A stretch of DNA of 64,000 bases from Ornithodoros turicata (Eukaryota > Arthropoda > Arachnida > Ixodida > Argasidae): positions 26,499,511 through 26,563,510 of the forward strand of contig NC_088210.1 in assembly GCF_037126465.1 (NCBI RefSeq), written 5' to 3'. This document shows, in pieces, positions 12,401 to 25,265 of this stretch; the stretch's first letter is position 1; every line of letters starts with the position of its first letter. Made by a program: the position numbers and the translations under genes. The notes below the pieces were generated by a model, which did not search any database, had not been told where the DNA came from, and saw only the letters and a list, made by a program, of their open reading frames with translations.

Positions 12401-13931
12401 TATATCTGGTGACATAGAAAACAAAATGAGAAGGCGACTGGTAAGCTTCATCTATGGACTTGCAACAAGGCATCGTGTTCTAAGATGTTGTATGTTAGGA
12501 GACAAAATTGTCATTGTCTCCCCCTGCTTGCTTGCTTGATTGATTGATTGAAAAATAAAAAAAATATGGAGATGTGAGACCGATCGGGTCAGGCTACTCC
12601 AGAAGACGCGAATAGAAATGAAAGTAGAAAAACCAAACCCAAGATGACCAAGATGTCTCCTATATGCAGCGAGTTAATTTGAATTGATTTTTTTTTTATT
12701 CACAGCATGCAATCAGTAGACTGAGGAATTCCTCAACAAAAGGCTATGTAGCCGATACATCCATCATCTTGCAGTTACAGCAGTGCATTCGGTGCACAAG
12801 GAATCTTACATGAGCCTATAGACATACAAAATTTTAGGAGGAACAATAACAACGCAGAGCGCACGATGTACGTATCCTCCATTCGACATAAACGAAACGT
12901 TCTAGGGGTTCAACTTTACGAGGTGGCGACGCTGTTCCTCCTTACCAATAACAGAGTTGCAGGAATTTAACGAATTACAGAAATACACCCGTCACTTCCA
13001 GTTTGAGAGAGAAACTAAAAGTGTGAGACGTCAACAATTTCACGGTCGTTTTTACACTGGGTATCCTTTGCCGTATGCTGCAGCCGTTCGGCAATTTCCC
13101 ACATACCTTCTCGCATCGTCGCGTTGCTCTCGAACCGACAGACTCGTTTTCTCGGCGTACTTATATATGTGGGCCTTATATTAGCCTCGTTCCCAGCGAC
13201 GACTCATTCGGTCCAGCTGCCAAAAGCAGCGTTTTTGTACTGCGCTGGCCCACTCTGCAAATCTCTCTCAACATTCCTCCAGACGGAAACGATATTTTAA
13301 GTCGTTTCGCTCGATGACCAAATGTCACATCAAGGCAGAAAGATTGCTCAATTACATGTAACGGCCTCCGACCGTTACATGCGCAAATGTCCGTGTGCTT
13401 AATCTGCACACACCCCGTGCACGAAGATTCAGTATACGTCGTGCTACTTGGGCAACGCTCGCTACCTATCTTTTTTTCAGTACTGAGTCGAAGGCAGTCG
13501 GGCTATAGTAACAAGCGAATGTAGACAATTGGCATATATGATTTAGCTGATTCATGAACAGTCGACTTCTCCGAATCCCACATTGAAAAGAGAAAAAAGA
13601 AAGAAAGAAAAAAAAGAAAATATAAGCAGCTTTTCCCCTCGGACATCAGCATCTTCCTTAAAGGAACTGCTGCATGTTTGCAGGAAAAAAGAAAGAAAGC
13701 ACTGTCATTTTCCTTGGTGTGGCCACGAGACAAAACGTCTCCGACTTCATATCCTTGAAGCCGTCCAACTCAATGCCGCATCAGGGAAAAAGAGGACGCT
13801 ATATCGCTGCGCTTCAGCTTCAGCTGCAAACGCAGGCCCTGAAACACCATCTCTCAGTATGGGGGACCACAAAAAAGCGTTCCAGCTATTTACGCAGCAA
13901 AGCTATTTTCCGCACGCTATGTGCTCACGGA
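9417..13931. other. No gene recognised
   Basis: Single-copy-looking DNA with short open frames (under 100 codons) of no known family. 12531-12550 carries TTGA repeats and 12688-12697 a T-run. A local run of GTCAGTTTTGC-type short repeats lies at 10550-10635. Confidence 0.35.
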
Positions 13932-14410
13932 CAGTGATGGCCAGTAGTTAACTACATGTAGTTAAACTACCTGAATGTAGTTAAAAAGTAGTTATCAACT
14001 ACTTGCAGAAATGTAGTGTGCAACTACTAGTTAAACTACTATTTTGAGTAGTTAACTACAGTATAGTTAGATTACTGCAGGCGCCAACTACTTCCGATTT
14101 TTACCTTGAGCTACTTGTTTGATGAGAACGGAGGTGCAGAGCAATCGTGCCGTGCATGTATACTAAATCTTCACTTTTAGCGCTGCTTGTAATTCGTATT
14201 TAGGTGTCCAAGAACGCTATAGAATGGGATTGGTGTTGATGGACAACGTTAAGTAGTTAGAGATGTAGTTAAAATACATTGCAGTAGTTAAAGAAGTAGC
14301 TTTAACTACCTCCCCTGAAAAGTAGTTGAACTACTAGTTAAACTACTCCATCGCGAAGTAGTTAGTAGTTATAGTTAAACTACTGTAGAAGTAGTTAGTG
14401 GACATCACTG
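13932..14410. mobile_element. Non-autonomous hAT-type element (GTAGTTAACTAC family)
   Basis: Ends CAGTGATGGCCAGTAGTTAA and, inverted, CAGTGATGTCCACTAACTAC. Flanking 8-mers are CTCACGGA and CTCACGAA (7/8), as for a hAT 8-bp target duplication. The interior is dense with GTAGTTAAACTAC motifs in both orientations. Confidence 0.8.
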
Positions 14411-14607
14411 CTCACGAATGCCTCTTACAAACGAGCATATCACTTTCCTTTTTTTTCCTCTCGCACAGCACTCGTCGTATAGCCGTGAATCGTGATAACA
14501 CTCGTCCGTGAAGGTTAGTCCTGTACCTATCACACCCCTTCCCCCATTTTACTAACCAGTGCGTCTTGGGAGTAGTGAGCCGCAAGTTCTGCGATACATT
14601 TCGCCCA

Positions 14608-14640
14608 CATAGCCACAGTTGCTTCGCGGCGCTAACACAG
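14608..14640 (+). repeat. Detached SINE 3' end
   Basis: CATAGCCACAGTTGCTTCGC continuing GGCGCTAACACAG, matching the 3' end of the SINE at 5388-5645. The tRNA-like head is absent. Confidence 0.6.
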
Positions 14641-16199
14641 AACTTCGCCCGCAAGTTATACCAGATAAGTGTGAAAGCCCATGTCTTTTACATCAGTGTG
14701 AAACTGCATTCGAAATTTTACAGAGCAAAAAAAAAAAAAAAGGAGGAGCGGACGCGCAGAAAATCGCCGTCGCGAATTTCCGCAATCGCTGCAGGCGTCG
14801 CCTCCACAGAGGCAGTGCGGCCGGGAGAGGTCACTTGCCTACAAGAACGAATGGGAATTGCCGTAGCCGTCGCATACTCTGACGTCAGAGCTAGATGCGA
14901 GTGTGTTTCCAATAGCACCTCGCCTAGTATGGCAGGTAAAAAAAATATATATATTTTCTCTCCTATTATTACTATGGATCAATACATCAGTACATCAATC
15001 AATACATCATGCAGTGAACCACATATACCAAAGTGTCAAAATCCCTTCATACATGTATCTGCTTGGAGTATTCGCTGCGAGATCGACCAATGGGGGGCGA
15101 CACCGTCACCTTTCTAGTGTGGATAACACGCCGGCCGATGTTCGGAGTTGATGGTTCTTTTCCGTAATTCTTGTTCGTATTCACCTGAAGATCACTTGTG
15201 GCGCGATGGTACGATACTGTTCGGTTGCCCAATGCTCCACCTACTGCACTGAACGCGGAAGATAAACGTTTAAAAGCAGACGACGCGAGGAAGCTACCCA
15301 CACACTACGGTAGTTCATCGCTTCGCCGCAGCGCGCAGACACCGTTCGATCTCGGAGCGTATACAGTCCGGAATATAATGCTATTGACTTGCAGTTGCTG
15401 TACGTGCATCCATGTCGTTTTTGTTCACAGCGCGTCCCGCCTAAAGAGGAGAACTCACAAGCAAAAGTATTCGTAACAGGGGCAACTTGTAAGGGCATGA
15501 AAACATGTCTTTCGCAAGTGACCTTTTGGAACATGATATGTGTCGAGAACAAGAGACATGCGGAGCAGTCCCGACTTTTTAGTTTGGGCATGACTGTACG
15601 CCTTGAGGCACGCGTGTAAACGGGACCTTTTCTCAAATATAGTAGGTCTTCCTGAGACGTTCTTCTGAAAGCGAACATCTTTTGAATCCTCAATGAGTAG
15701 GAGTTATCCACGATAAAACCCTTTCGCAAGCACTTTTCTCGTCTGGCAATGTATGCTGACCTCTTCAGCGGTGCCACAAGATTCTTCGAGGACTTTATAC
15801 AATGCAGATCTCATGCAGACGATGTCAACGACGATTTCATTGAACTCTTGAAGAATAATACGCATATTATACTTCTCCGTCGCGAGGGATAAGGTGGCTT
15901 CGCAAAAAAAAAAAAAAAAAGACAGATAAAAAAAAAAGACGCATGCATTGACAATGACTCAACCTTGTGTTTGTCCTGTACAAATATCGATAAATGTTGA
16001 CTGCAGGCACTGGAATGCTGTATAGCTTCGTGTAATAACGGGACGGACTAGAGCTAAACACATACTCTTTCATCTTGTCTCGTATTACCAGAACTCACAT
16101 TGGAGAGCCACCAGGAAATTTATAGTTTGGTATATCATGAATCCATCGATAGTCATTATTTCGCGTAGATATTCCCTTCGTATATGTTGCGTACAGTTT
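14641..16199. other. No gene recognised; A-tract DNA
   Basis: Contains A-runs at 14728-14742 and 15905-15920. Open frames of up to 183 codons lack recognisable motifs. Confidence 0.35.
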
Positions 16200-17410
16200 C
16201 CGTCAGTGTAAAGGAGTCTACCGCCATAGGTAGTTCTCGTACTTGATGACAAAAGACACACGTATTGACAGCAGGACTCCCTTCGAAATACGCGTACTAA
16301 TCTTACGCCGGGGAGGAGGACCTTCACAATGAGCAGCTGCTCTTCGTTTTTAGGGCAGCAATATTTTTGTAGCGCGACGTGGTCAAGCATTGCAACCTTC
16401 CCCACCCTCCACGTTGCAATAAAAGGTTACCTCCATAGTCCTATCATCAAGTCTTCAATGGAAGACTACCTCCACAGGTAGTTCTCTTGCTTGATGACAA
16501 TATACACACGCAGGTGGGTAAGCTCTGCGATTTGTCCAGTCCTCCAGGTAGCAATAAAAGGCTACCTCCATAGTTGCATCCTCCAGTCTTGAATTAGTGA
16601 CTACCTCCATAGTTGCATCCTCCAGTCTTGAATTAGTGACTACCTCCACAGGTAGTTCTCTTGCTCGGTGACAGTACACACGCAGGTGGCTAAGCATTGC
16701 GACTTGCCCCGTCCTCCAGCCAGCAACAAAAAAACTACTGCCATGGGTAGTTCTCTTACTTGAGGACAATTGTCCTTCGTCGTCCAAGCATCCTCCAAGT
16801 AGCAATAAGAGTCTACCTCCACAGTCCCATCCTCCAGTCTTCAAGAAAAGACTACCATCCAGAGGTAGTTCTCTTACTTGGTGACAGCACACACGAAGGT
16901 GGCTAAGCATTGCGACTTGCCCCGTCCTCCAGCTAGCAATAAGAGGCTACCTCCACAGTCCCATCCTCCAGTCTTCAAGAAAAGACTACCCTCCAGAGGT
17001 AGTTCTCTCGCTTGGTGACAGTACATGCGCAGGTGGCTAAGCATTGCGACTTGCCCCGTCCTCCAGCTAGCAATAAGACTTCCGTCATAGTCCCATCAAC
17101 CAGTCACCCATAAGAGACTACCTCCATAGGCAGTTATCTTGCTTGATGACAATATACATATGGAAATGTCGACTTGTACCGTCCTCCGGCTAGTAATGAA
17201 AGAGTACCCCCGTGGTGCCATTCCCTAGTCATTATTAGTACCTCCGCACATAGTTCTCTTACTTGATGACAGTACACACGCAGGTGGCCAAACATTACGA
17301 CATGTCCCATCCTTGCCGGTAGCAACAAGAAGAGAATACCTCTACGCTCCCATCCTCCAGTCTTCAATAAAAGACTACCTTTACAGGGAGTTACCATATG
17401 CGTTTGTAGC
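16200..17410. repeat. Degenerate satellite block, monomer about 134 bp
   Basis: Anchors of the form CTACCTCCACAGGTAGTTCTC recur near 16218, 16466, 16641, 16733, 16853, 16987, 17120, 17228 and 17377. The best-preserved neighbours are 133-134 bp apart. Each monomer also carries TGACAGTACACACGCAGGTGG, GCATTGCGACTTGCCCCGTC and CCTCCAGTCTTCAA. Minus-strand open frames repeat peptides such as ARELPVEVV, an artefact of the array. Confidence 0.8.
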
Positions 17411-20400
17411 AATAAAATATAGCTTCAAACTGGCTAGATTACTGGCTTCAGGCTTCATTTATCCAGTCGCTTGCGTCAGAGCCTCGAACTGACACATAGC
17501 CCTATACGCATAAAGACGTTTCGCAATTCCGTAACTTCTCCCAATTAACGTAACTTTCTAACAAACGCAACACTCTGAAGCTAGAGCTGTGCAGCAGCTG
17601 TGCAGCATAAACATTCATGCATTTAGTCCCGAAAGAGAGTAATGGACAACGCACTTGATTCCCCAATAGACTAAAATTACTACAATCGTCGGTGGGTAAA
17701 ACCCACGGGGGTCGGCGGGTCGAGGGGTGGGATTTTCCGCACTTCGACAGCAGAAGGATGCCATCTCCAAAGGGGGCCGCACCGTCAGCGTCTGGCCGAC
17801 TCGTTTTACGGGGGCAGGCACAAGTAAGACAGCAGTGACGTAGAGTCACGGCATCACGAAGATTTTCTGACGTTTCTGCGAAATGTCATTAAGCCTAGAA
17901 AAAGATATTGGCGGTATTGCATGTATACTTATTGGCTACCTGCCACTAGATGGTCGATGAACAACCATAACGACGCCCAACCAGGAAAAATGTGTGTCTT
18001 CGGACATAAACGAAAGAAACGAGAAAGAGAGGTAGAGAGAAAAACAGCCTCGTTGGAAAAAAAGGAATCCGGCGAATACGCGGTTGCCTACGAGAAGAGT
18101 TGGTATATCAAACACATTGCCTGCTTGTATACACATGCTCGTTCAATGCGGTCATTGGGCCGGGTAATTTTGTGCAGCGCGACTAGTTACTTTTGCTACA
18201 TAATAATACGTAATAATAATAGTGTGGCTTAACAACACTGTGAGATTTTCAATGCATAACAACACTAATCTAGCATCGATAGAAAGCACTTTACGAGCCG
18301 CTGGCACACAAACGTACAGCAACATGATCGCGGGACATCATCACAAAATTACCGTGTGATATTTATCTTAATCGCTTTCGTTCTCAGCTTTATTTCACAT
18401 CTTCATTTTTATGCGCCACAATAATGCCATTACTACGCCATTACCCATTATCATATGCACTGATATTGTAGCCTGACGCATTAATTGCCGTCCGAATTGC
18501 ATTCATCATCTTACTGGCACAAATGGGTTCTCGCCGTGCTCAAACTCAAGCTCGCTACCGAACCTTCCAGCCAATGCAATATTCGCAACGTTGTGGACAC
18601 AATCAATACGACCTATCTAATTAGCCAAAGGCACTTACAGATCCCCGCCCATGGGCGTGGACACGGATAGATGAAGAAGCCGGGTTCCAGACCCACGAAG
18701 CAAAAATTCTTTCTCTGTCCTACACATGACGCGCGCTATCCTGGCCCAATTAGGAAGGCAAGTCAGGACAGCAGCGAAAAACCTACGGACCCCAGTCAAG
18801 CCCGGACACAAGTACCTTTACGATGAAAGCCCTGCGTCTTCGGACTCGAAACGTCCGGAACGGTCACATGCACTAAACTGGCCTCTGCTTGCGCTGGACA
18901 GCTAACGGAATACATTTCTCTCCGGCACCGGATACCAGAATCACAAATCTCGATCGTTATCATCGCCCCGTTATCACGTGTATAGCATGACGTCACACTT
19001 ACCGCGCTGAGCCGATAGATTGGCTCTCTACGTCAACGATTTGTATCTATATACGGCTCTGAATCCATTCACCTGCAGAAGCGCGGAAGTGGAGCACGTA
19101 TTTGCGTATGCGCCGGCCGCATCCGGTGGTGCGGATTAGCTCGCGTTACATCCGCGAGATGGGCGGAGTGCGAACGAACGAGCATGCAGCTCTGCGGGCG
19201 GCAGACAGGATCTGGCAGGATTTCCCATCCGCGGGTCTTTGCACTTTGACGTAACGCCCGCCCGACCGTCCGCGAAATCAGTGGATCCATTGCCCTAGTT
19301 TCTGCCGGCGCCCGGGATTCCCACGACGTTCTGATGTAGTGTATAACGACTCCGAAGCTAGCAGGACACGGTTCATCATCATTACTCGGGTTTGTTGCAG
19401 GCGAATTCCGAGAATGTTTGTGCGATCAGGAGTTCGTTAAGTTTAGTGCACACGTAAAATGCAATCATCTCGCAAATGAACAGCGCCCAAGCAATGTGTT
19501 CAGAGAGCACTGTGCGAAAGAGACGATGTCGTCTGCTACAGTAATCAGTTCCTACCCGAAGCATACCGATAATGCGATAATTCGTGTGTTTACGTCGCCA
19601 CACAATTACGGTCGTGACGGACGCCACAGTGGTCGGCTTGATTTACCTGAGTGGTTCTTTAGCGAAACCTCAGAACACGGAACACAGTATTTAACGTTCC
19701 TCGCGGAAGGCGCCGTGTCAAGCAACTTGTTAACTGCCACCAAGTTGCTAGGGTCGAATTAACCCGTTATTCGAATTAACCCGGCCGGGATCGAATTAAC
19801 CCGTAACCGTGGGACTAGTAGGGCGACCCACTGAGACAGACACTGCTCTCCGAATGCATTCAGGACACCAAACAGACTTCACAAATTTCCAGTATAAGCA
19901 CCACCGATTCCCATCATATGACGTTATAATCGGCTGATCCTCCATAAACGAACACCACGGCGAAACCGTACCGTCCGCGACATCCTTCCCGCAACTCCGC
20001 GCATGATGCACCAGTATACATGTATCCCTGGCCACCGTATACATCACTCAAACCGAGAGCAACCATCAGAGGACTCACCTGCAACGGAGACACCTCGTCG
20101 AAAAGAAGAGAACACGCTCGCTCTGCTTATCCGCGGTTGCAGCGTCGCGACCAAACCGTCTGTTCACTCAACTGTGATGTCTCATCCTTTCCAACGAAAA
20201 GTCGCAAAGATGGCACAGGAACACCTGAAAAGGCACTACACACGCGCGAGCGCAACGGCTGTCCAATGATGCCACACGAACGGAGCGCGACCTGCCATCC
20301 GGCTTTGTAAACTGGACCAGTCCTCATACAGGCTCTTTTCTTTTTCCTTTCCTCTTTCCCCTCCGCCTTCGTCACCCATATATGACCGCTCTCAGCGTCA

Positions 20401-20948
20401 GGCTCATTACACCCCTATACCGCTGGCCACAACTCCGAATACCTGGCACGGAGGCTCCCCATCATTGATTGAGAGAGACCGCCCGCGGTATCCCATATGC
20501 CGCGCACTCGAGGGTGGGTGGCGCCCACATAAAACGGACATCTTGACGGCCCTAAAACCCCGTAAAATTCGCTGTCGTAAAAAATGCTAATCTCGCAGTG
20601 TGTGTGTGTCCGCGCGTGTTTGTCTTGCGGTCATAGGCGTTGCCGAAAACCTTGCCTCGAGGCGGTTTCCGTAAACGAAGCCTCATATAGCAAAGTGACC
20701 TTGCGCGGAATGTACGTACATATAATCTTGGATAACAACTGCCGTTAACTTTCCCTAAGCACGCCTAAAGGAGGAGACGTATTTAAGAAACATTAGCTGC
20801 ATATTTTGCCATTGTGGTAAACGCGTTCACATACGTACTGTGTATTACAGACATACAGACGGTACATTTTTTTTTAATGTTTGAAGTAACATTTCCATTC
20901 AAAGTATTTCAATGCACCCTTACTGCGTTAGTACTACAGTTACATTAG
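17411..20948. other. No gene recognised
   Basis: Mostly unique-looking DNA with stop-interrupted frames. A 114-codon frame at 19418-19762 has no family I know. 19737-19803 carries three spaced copies of TCGAATTAACCCG. A TGTGTGTGTG tract lies at 20598-20608. Confidence 0.35.
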
Positions 20949-21111
20949 AAAGTTTTAGTACATCGTACGCTATCGTCTTTGCTTACGTAAGGGACAGCGT
21001 TGGTGGTTGTGCGCACAGCGCGAAGCTCTCTTTTTGTTATGGGCGTGCGCAGAACCTTCAACGCTATCCCATACGTACGTAAACGCGATAGCGTACTATC
21101 CACTAAAACTA
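20949..21111. mobile_element. Fold-back element (AGTTTTAGTACA ends)
   Basis: AGTTTTAGTACATCGTACGC followed by TATCG on the left pairs with CGATAGCGTACTATCCACTA then AAACT on the right. The inner arms CTTACGTAAGGGACAGCGTTG and CAACGCTATCCCATACGTACG also pair. About 163 bp. Confidence 0.65.
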
Positions 21112-23387
21112 CATTGTTACTGTGCGTTATTTCAGCGTACCGTAAACGCAGTATATCACTTGGTTTCGGCACCTGACAGCTAGGTCACGTGGCTTTAAAG
21201 CCACGAACGCTCCTGAGCGGTGGTTGAACCTGTAAAGCTTTCGCTTTAAAATTTACAAAGCCTCACCAACGTTGCCGACCTTTACCAAGCCCTTGCAGAA
21301 CAATGCCGGCGAACTACATGAGACGAGAAATGTGGATCTAATAATTTTCGTCTTCCCCATGAAAAGCGACTAAGCCAAAAAAAAAAAAAAAAAAAGAAAG
21401 AAAGACACCTCGCGAAAATGTTCAGTTCAGTGTCCAATTCTGGAAAAGCGCACCCGCAGATAAGCTCAGGCTGACAGCTTAAATCCCTCCGAAAACCTCA
21501 AGTTACGAGCGCTCTAGGAGGGGCTTAAGAGACCCTCCATCTTCCAACTTTATCACTCCTTCCCTGTCTTTACGCATTGCTAAGAAGTCCCGACAATAGG
21601 CGAATGAAGCCTAAGCCGCGCCGGTCTCCAGATCCGTCTGTCCGTCCGTCCGTTATACCCTAAAGGGAAAGGTAATAAAATACATCTCCGGTATATCCTC
21701 CCACGCAATATATGGAAGACGGGGGTTAAAAATACCTTCTCCCGTGGAGGACGGTACAGTGTGCGTCTTCCCACCCACCTTCGTCGCCTGACACAATCTC
21801 GCCGCACAATCGATTGCGGCTGCTGTTCTCGTTGCTCATTTCTTGCATGATTAGCGCCCGCCGAGGCTAACGACCTTCTGTAAACTTCCGACCAGTGCAG
21901 TAGTCAAGGGAGATAAGATCGTTTCCGTTAACTTCCGTCTCTCTCCCTCTCTCTCTTTCTCTTCAGCAACGTAGTTTTGATCAATTTCTCTCCTCGCTCG
22001 TTTTGCTTTTCGCTCAAACCTGATTTCATTGTCCAGCCATTCATTAATACTTCCTTCTTTCATCGGGGACAACCGCACACCGGTTTGCGTCGGAGAAGCT
22101 CGGCAGCTGATTTCCGCGCGTTTCCTCCCCGGTGTAAGTTTTCTTTCTTTTTTTTCTTTTTTTTGCGTGCTGCAAGGGTGCTCGGTGATTGGCATCGCCC
22201 GACAGAAAGTGGTATTACGACACCAAGACGACAGATAATCATTTCGTGCGATACGAAGTTGCAGAGTGTTGGAAAACGAAGTCTTGGTTGGCATGGGAAT
22301 CAGGTGCAAGCCATGACCATAAAACGGTCTCTAGGGTGATTCTATATAATCGAAAGTCTTAGTTGCAGCGTACGCGAGTAACTAGGTTGTTCACACCGCG
22401 CACATCCCATACTTCACACGTCACGTTCTGCGCATGCGGACTGCGCACGCGCTAGTTCCTTGCGTACGCAAAGTGATTACATGCGAAATTTATAGTAGGA
22501 TCTCGTGAAAAAAGAATAACTTCCTGTAAATATTAGAAATTCTCGAGCGACTAGCAAAAAAGGGGGGTTTGTAGAGACATTTTAAAGCGGCAGATCGATA
22601 CGGCCCATCAACATCGACATCCGCGTAGGTCCGTCCGTAACAGTTGTGGAGAGAGAAGAGAAGAAGAAAAAAAAAGTTGCAGTGGCAGCGTGCGCCCGAG
22701 ATCAGGATCGGAAGATAACGTTATCGCATTTAAACGCAGAATGCCAAACGGTGCAGCCAATTTATTTTTTAATGATATTTTCATGTTATTTTGATGCATT
22801 TTCTTTATTTTAATTACATATCGCTCCATATCAAAAGTTATTAAATACGTACACCTCCCTTGCATATAGCACAAATTGAAGCACCGAAATCTTGAAATGG
22901 TCAGCCAAAAAGATATAATTCAGTTTACAACTCAGTTTACAGCTCAGTTTACAGCTGCCGCGCGGCATGTGTACGAAAACATGCCCACTACGTTCTTGTT
23001 ACAGCAAGATATATGAGGGGGAGGGGCTATTTCTATATCCATTAGGGAAAAGAAATCAATATCGCTAATTAACTACCCGCCACGAATAACGCTTTTGTCC
23101 AGGGCCCCCTGGCGAGGGTGCTTCTGCCACAATTTGGCAACGGTATAGTAGTTGCTTCCCTATTCATCCTATGTAGGTGAGCTATAGATATCGATCCGGG
23201 AATGGGCTGGTTGATAAATAGCGTATTTTGAACGTAACTTTTTCTTTCCTTTTTTTTTTTTTTTTTTGCATGGAGTGCTTAGCGATCGAAGTTGTGGTGG
23301 GTCCTTCCGTCGGTAGATGCTCCTGAAATTTTAGTCCTTCTCGGGACTAGAAGCCCCATATCCATTAGTCCCTTTCGGGAGTATAAA
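21112..23387. other. No gene recognised
   Basis: Contains an A18 run at 21377-21394, a T-run at 23252-23267, CT-rich DNA at 21938-21962, and about four copies of CAGTTTACAGCT at 22920-22956. A 152-codon minus-strand frame (21851-22309) has no known motif. Confidence 0.35.
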
Positions 23388-23533
23388 CCCCAACAACACC
23401 GAATGTCCTCTGGATGTACGAATAATGTCCTAACGGATTCGTACGTCCGATGGTTATTCTGAGGATATCCATCGGACGTACGAATTCGTTAGGACATTAT
23501 TCGTACATCCAGTGGATATTCGGTGTTGTTGGG
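23388..23533. mobile_element. Fold-back element (CAACACCGAATA family), copy 2
   Basis: Same arms as 6861-7009: AACAACACCGAATGTCCTCT on the left and GTGGATATTCGGTGTTGTTG on the right. A single hairpin of about 146 bp. Confidence 0.8.
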
Positions 23534-25265
23534 AGATGCACTGGAGTTTACAGTCTATTTAATGTGGGGCGGTAAATTTCTTTGTCGGGGGATGTCTGTG
23601 TGTGTCTGCTCTCCTCGCCCCTATATAGTCTCTGCTCTGCGTATTTAAGACGACATACCAGCTCTCTGTCCCCGTGCATTTTCTATGGAGCACTATTTAA
23701 GTTTTTTTTTCTCTCGAAAACCAATCCACAGATGTTAACACTGGTAGTCTCACTGGAAAGAGGAAGCCGAAATGGGCTGTATCTGAAGTCCAGAACGTCG
23801 AAGTTTATTTCATTTTTATTTTTTTATGATGGTCTAGTAATGATAAAAAAAAAAAGAGAAGAAAGAGACGCGCATCCTTTTCGTGGCCGCTCTTTCAAGA
23901 CGTGCTGTTTTTTCCATTTTTTTCCATTTCTACCGCGAGCAGGGAAGAACCGCTGGCCAACAGCAACGCAAAAAATGCTTCAGGAAACTATACAGACACC
24001 GAAATGGCGTAACTACGACTTTCTTCTTTCGAGCAAAAACGTAAAAGCAAGGTCCGAATAGCGTTTGAAACGTTGCGCATGTAAATTATTCGGGTCACAC
24101 ATACGTTTGACAAAGATTATTTTCATAGTTAAATGTAATAAGAATATATTATAAAGTTAATCTTTGGTAGCCCAGATGCCGTCCTGAGGTGGTACACCGC
24201 TGTAGGATATGTATAATTACTCCCTACTTTACTCATAAACACAGACACTAAGAAAGAGTAATTTTAGTCCATTTCAGGAGTAAATGCATCGAACATTTTG
24301 AGATGTTGAGAGACTATATTTGAAGTGACGTGGAGTAAATTTCAGGGTCAATGGACTAAAATGGGGAGTAATTGCAAACGGGGGGGGGGGGGACTAGAAG
24401 TTGTAATTACTCCTCATTTTACTTAAGTAATAAGCATAGTTGCGAGAAACACTTCACGAAGAAATGCAGTTTGTATCGAAGCCCGTGAAGAGATGAAGAA
24501 GCGGTGAACCTGTTTCAGGTTGCTGGTGGTAGGTAATATGGGTGGGGGTACTTCTGCTAGGTGGGTATACTGTTTAAGTTGTGGAAACACAGGTAAACAT
24601 TTTTCTTCTCTCTGTACACGGTCGCACTAAGCGGTACGGTGGAGTCCATTGGATCGCGGAAAAAAACGTGTATGCATTTTGTAACCGTTAGGATCATATT
24701 CGATGCTGAATAATGGCAACTTCCCGAGCAGCTGAAAAACAGACACCGCTTTTATGATTTTGACAGCGCAAACTACAAGCGGATCATTATCGTGATAATG
24801 GAGGCTGTTTTTAAAAAATAAAAACAAAAATAAAAATAAAAAGAAAACTCCAGGGCTTAGTACCTTTATACTGCAGCTGTAAACCACGAGCTGTATAGAG
24901 AACGGGTACCCTCTGCAGGTTCACCTGCACGTACAGAAACTGCGATGCGTAGTGCGCATTCATATAATATAACTCAGAGGGTGACGCAAGCATTGACCGC
25001 AGACCTTTCCAACATACGCAGGTGTTGTCGCACCGCATATACCATGGTCTCTAGCTTACTTCGCAGCGCCCGTAACTCCGAGAACGTTCCCTAATTTTGT
25101 GAAAAACGCTTTGCACTAGATTGAACTGCACGAGTTTGCCCTTAGAAAAAAAAAAAAAAAACGTTGGCGGCGAGAAAAAAAAAACATTTATTTCCTGTAT
25201 ATGTTGTTGAAAATTGTAGCGTGTTCCCTGATTGCGTGCGGTTATGCACCGACATATCGCAAACG
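23534..25265. other. No gene recognised; one inverted-repeat patch
   Basis: 24211-24420 reads as a worn fold-back: TAATTACTCCCTACTTTACT on the left and, inverted, TAATTACTCCTCATTTTACT-like text on the right, with a G13 run at 24381-24393. A/AAAAT runs lie at 24816-24842. Confidence 0.4.
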
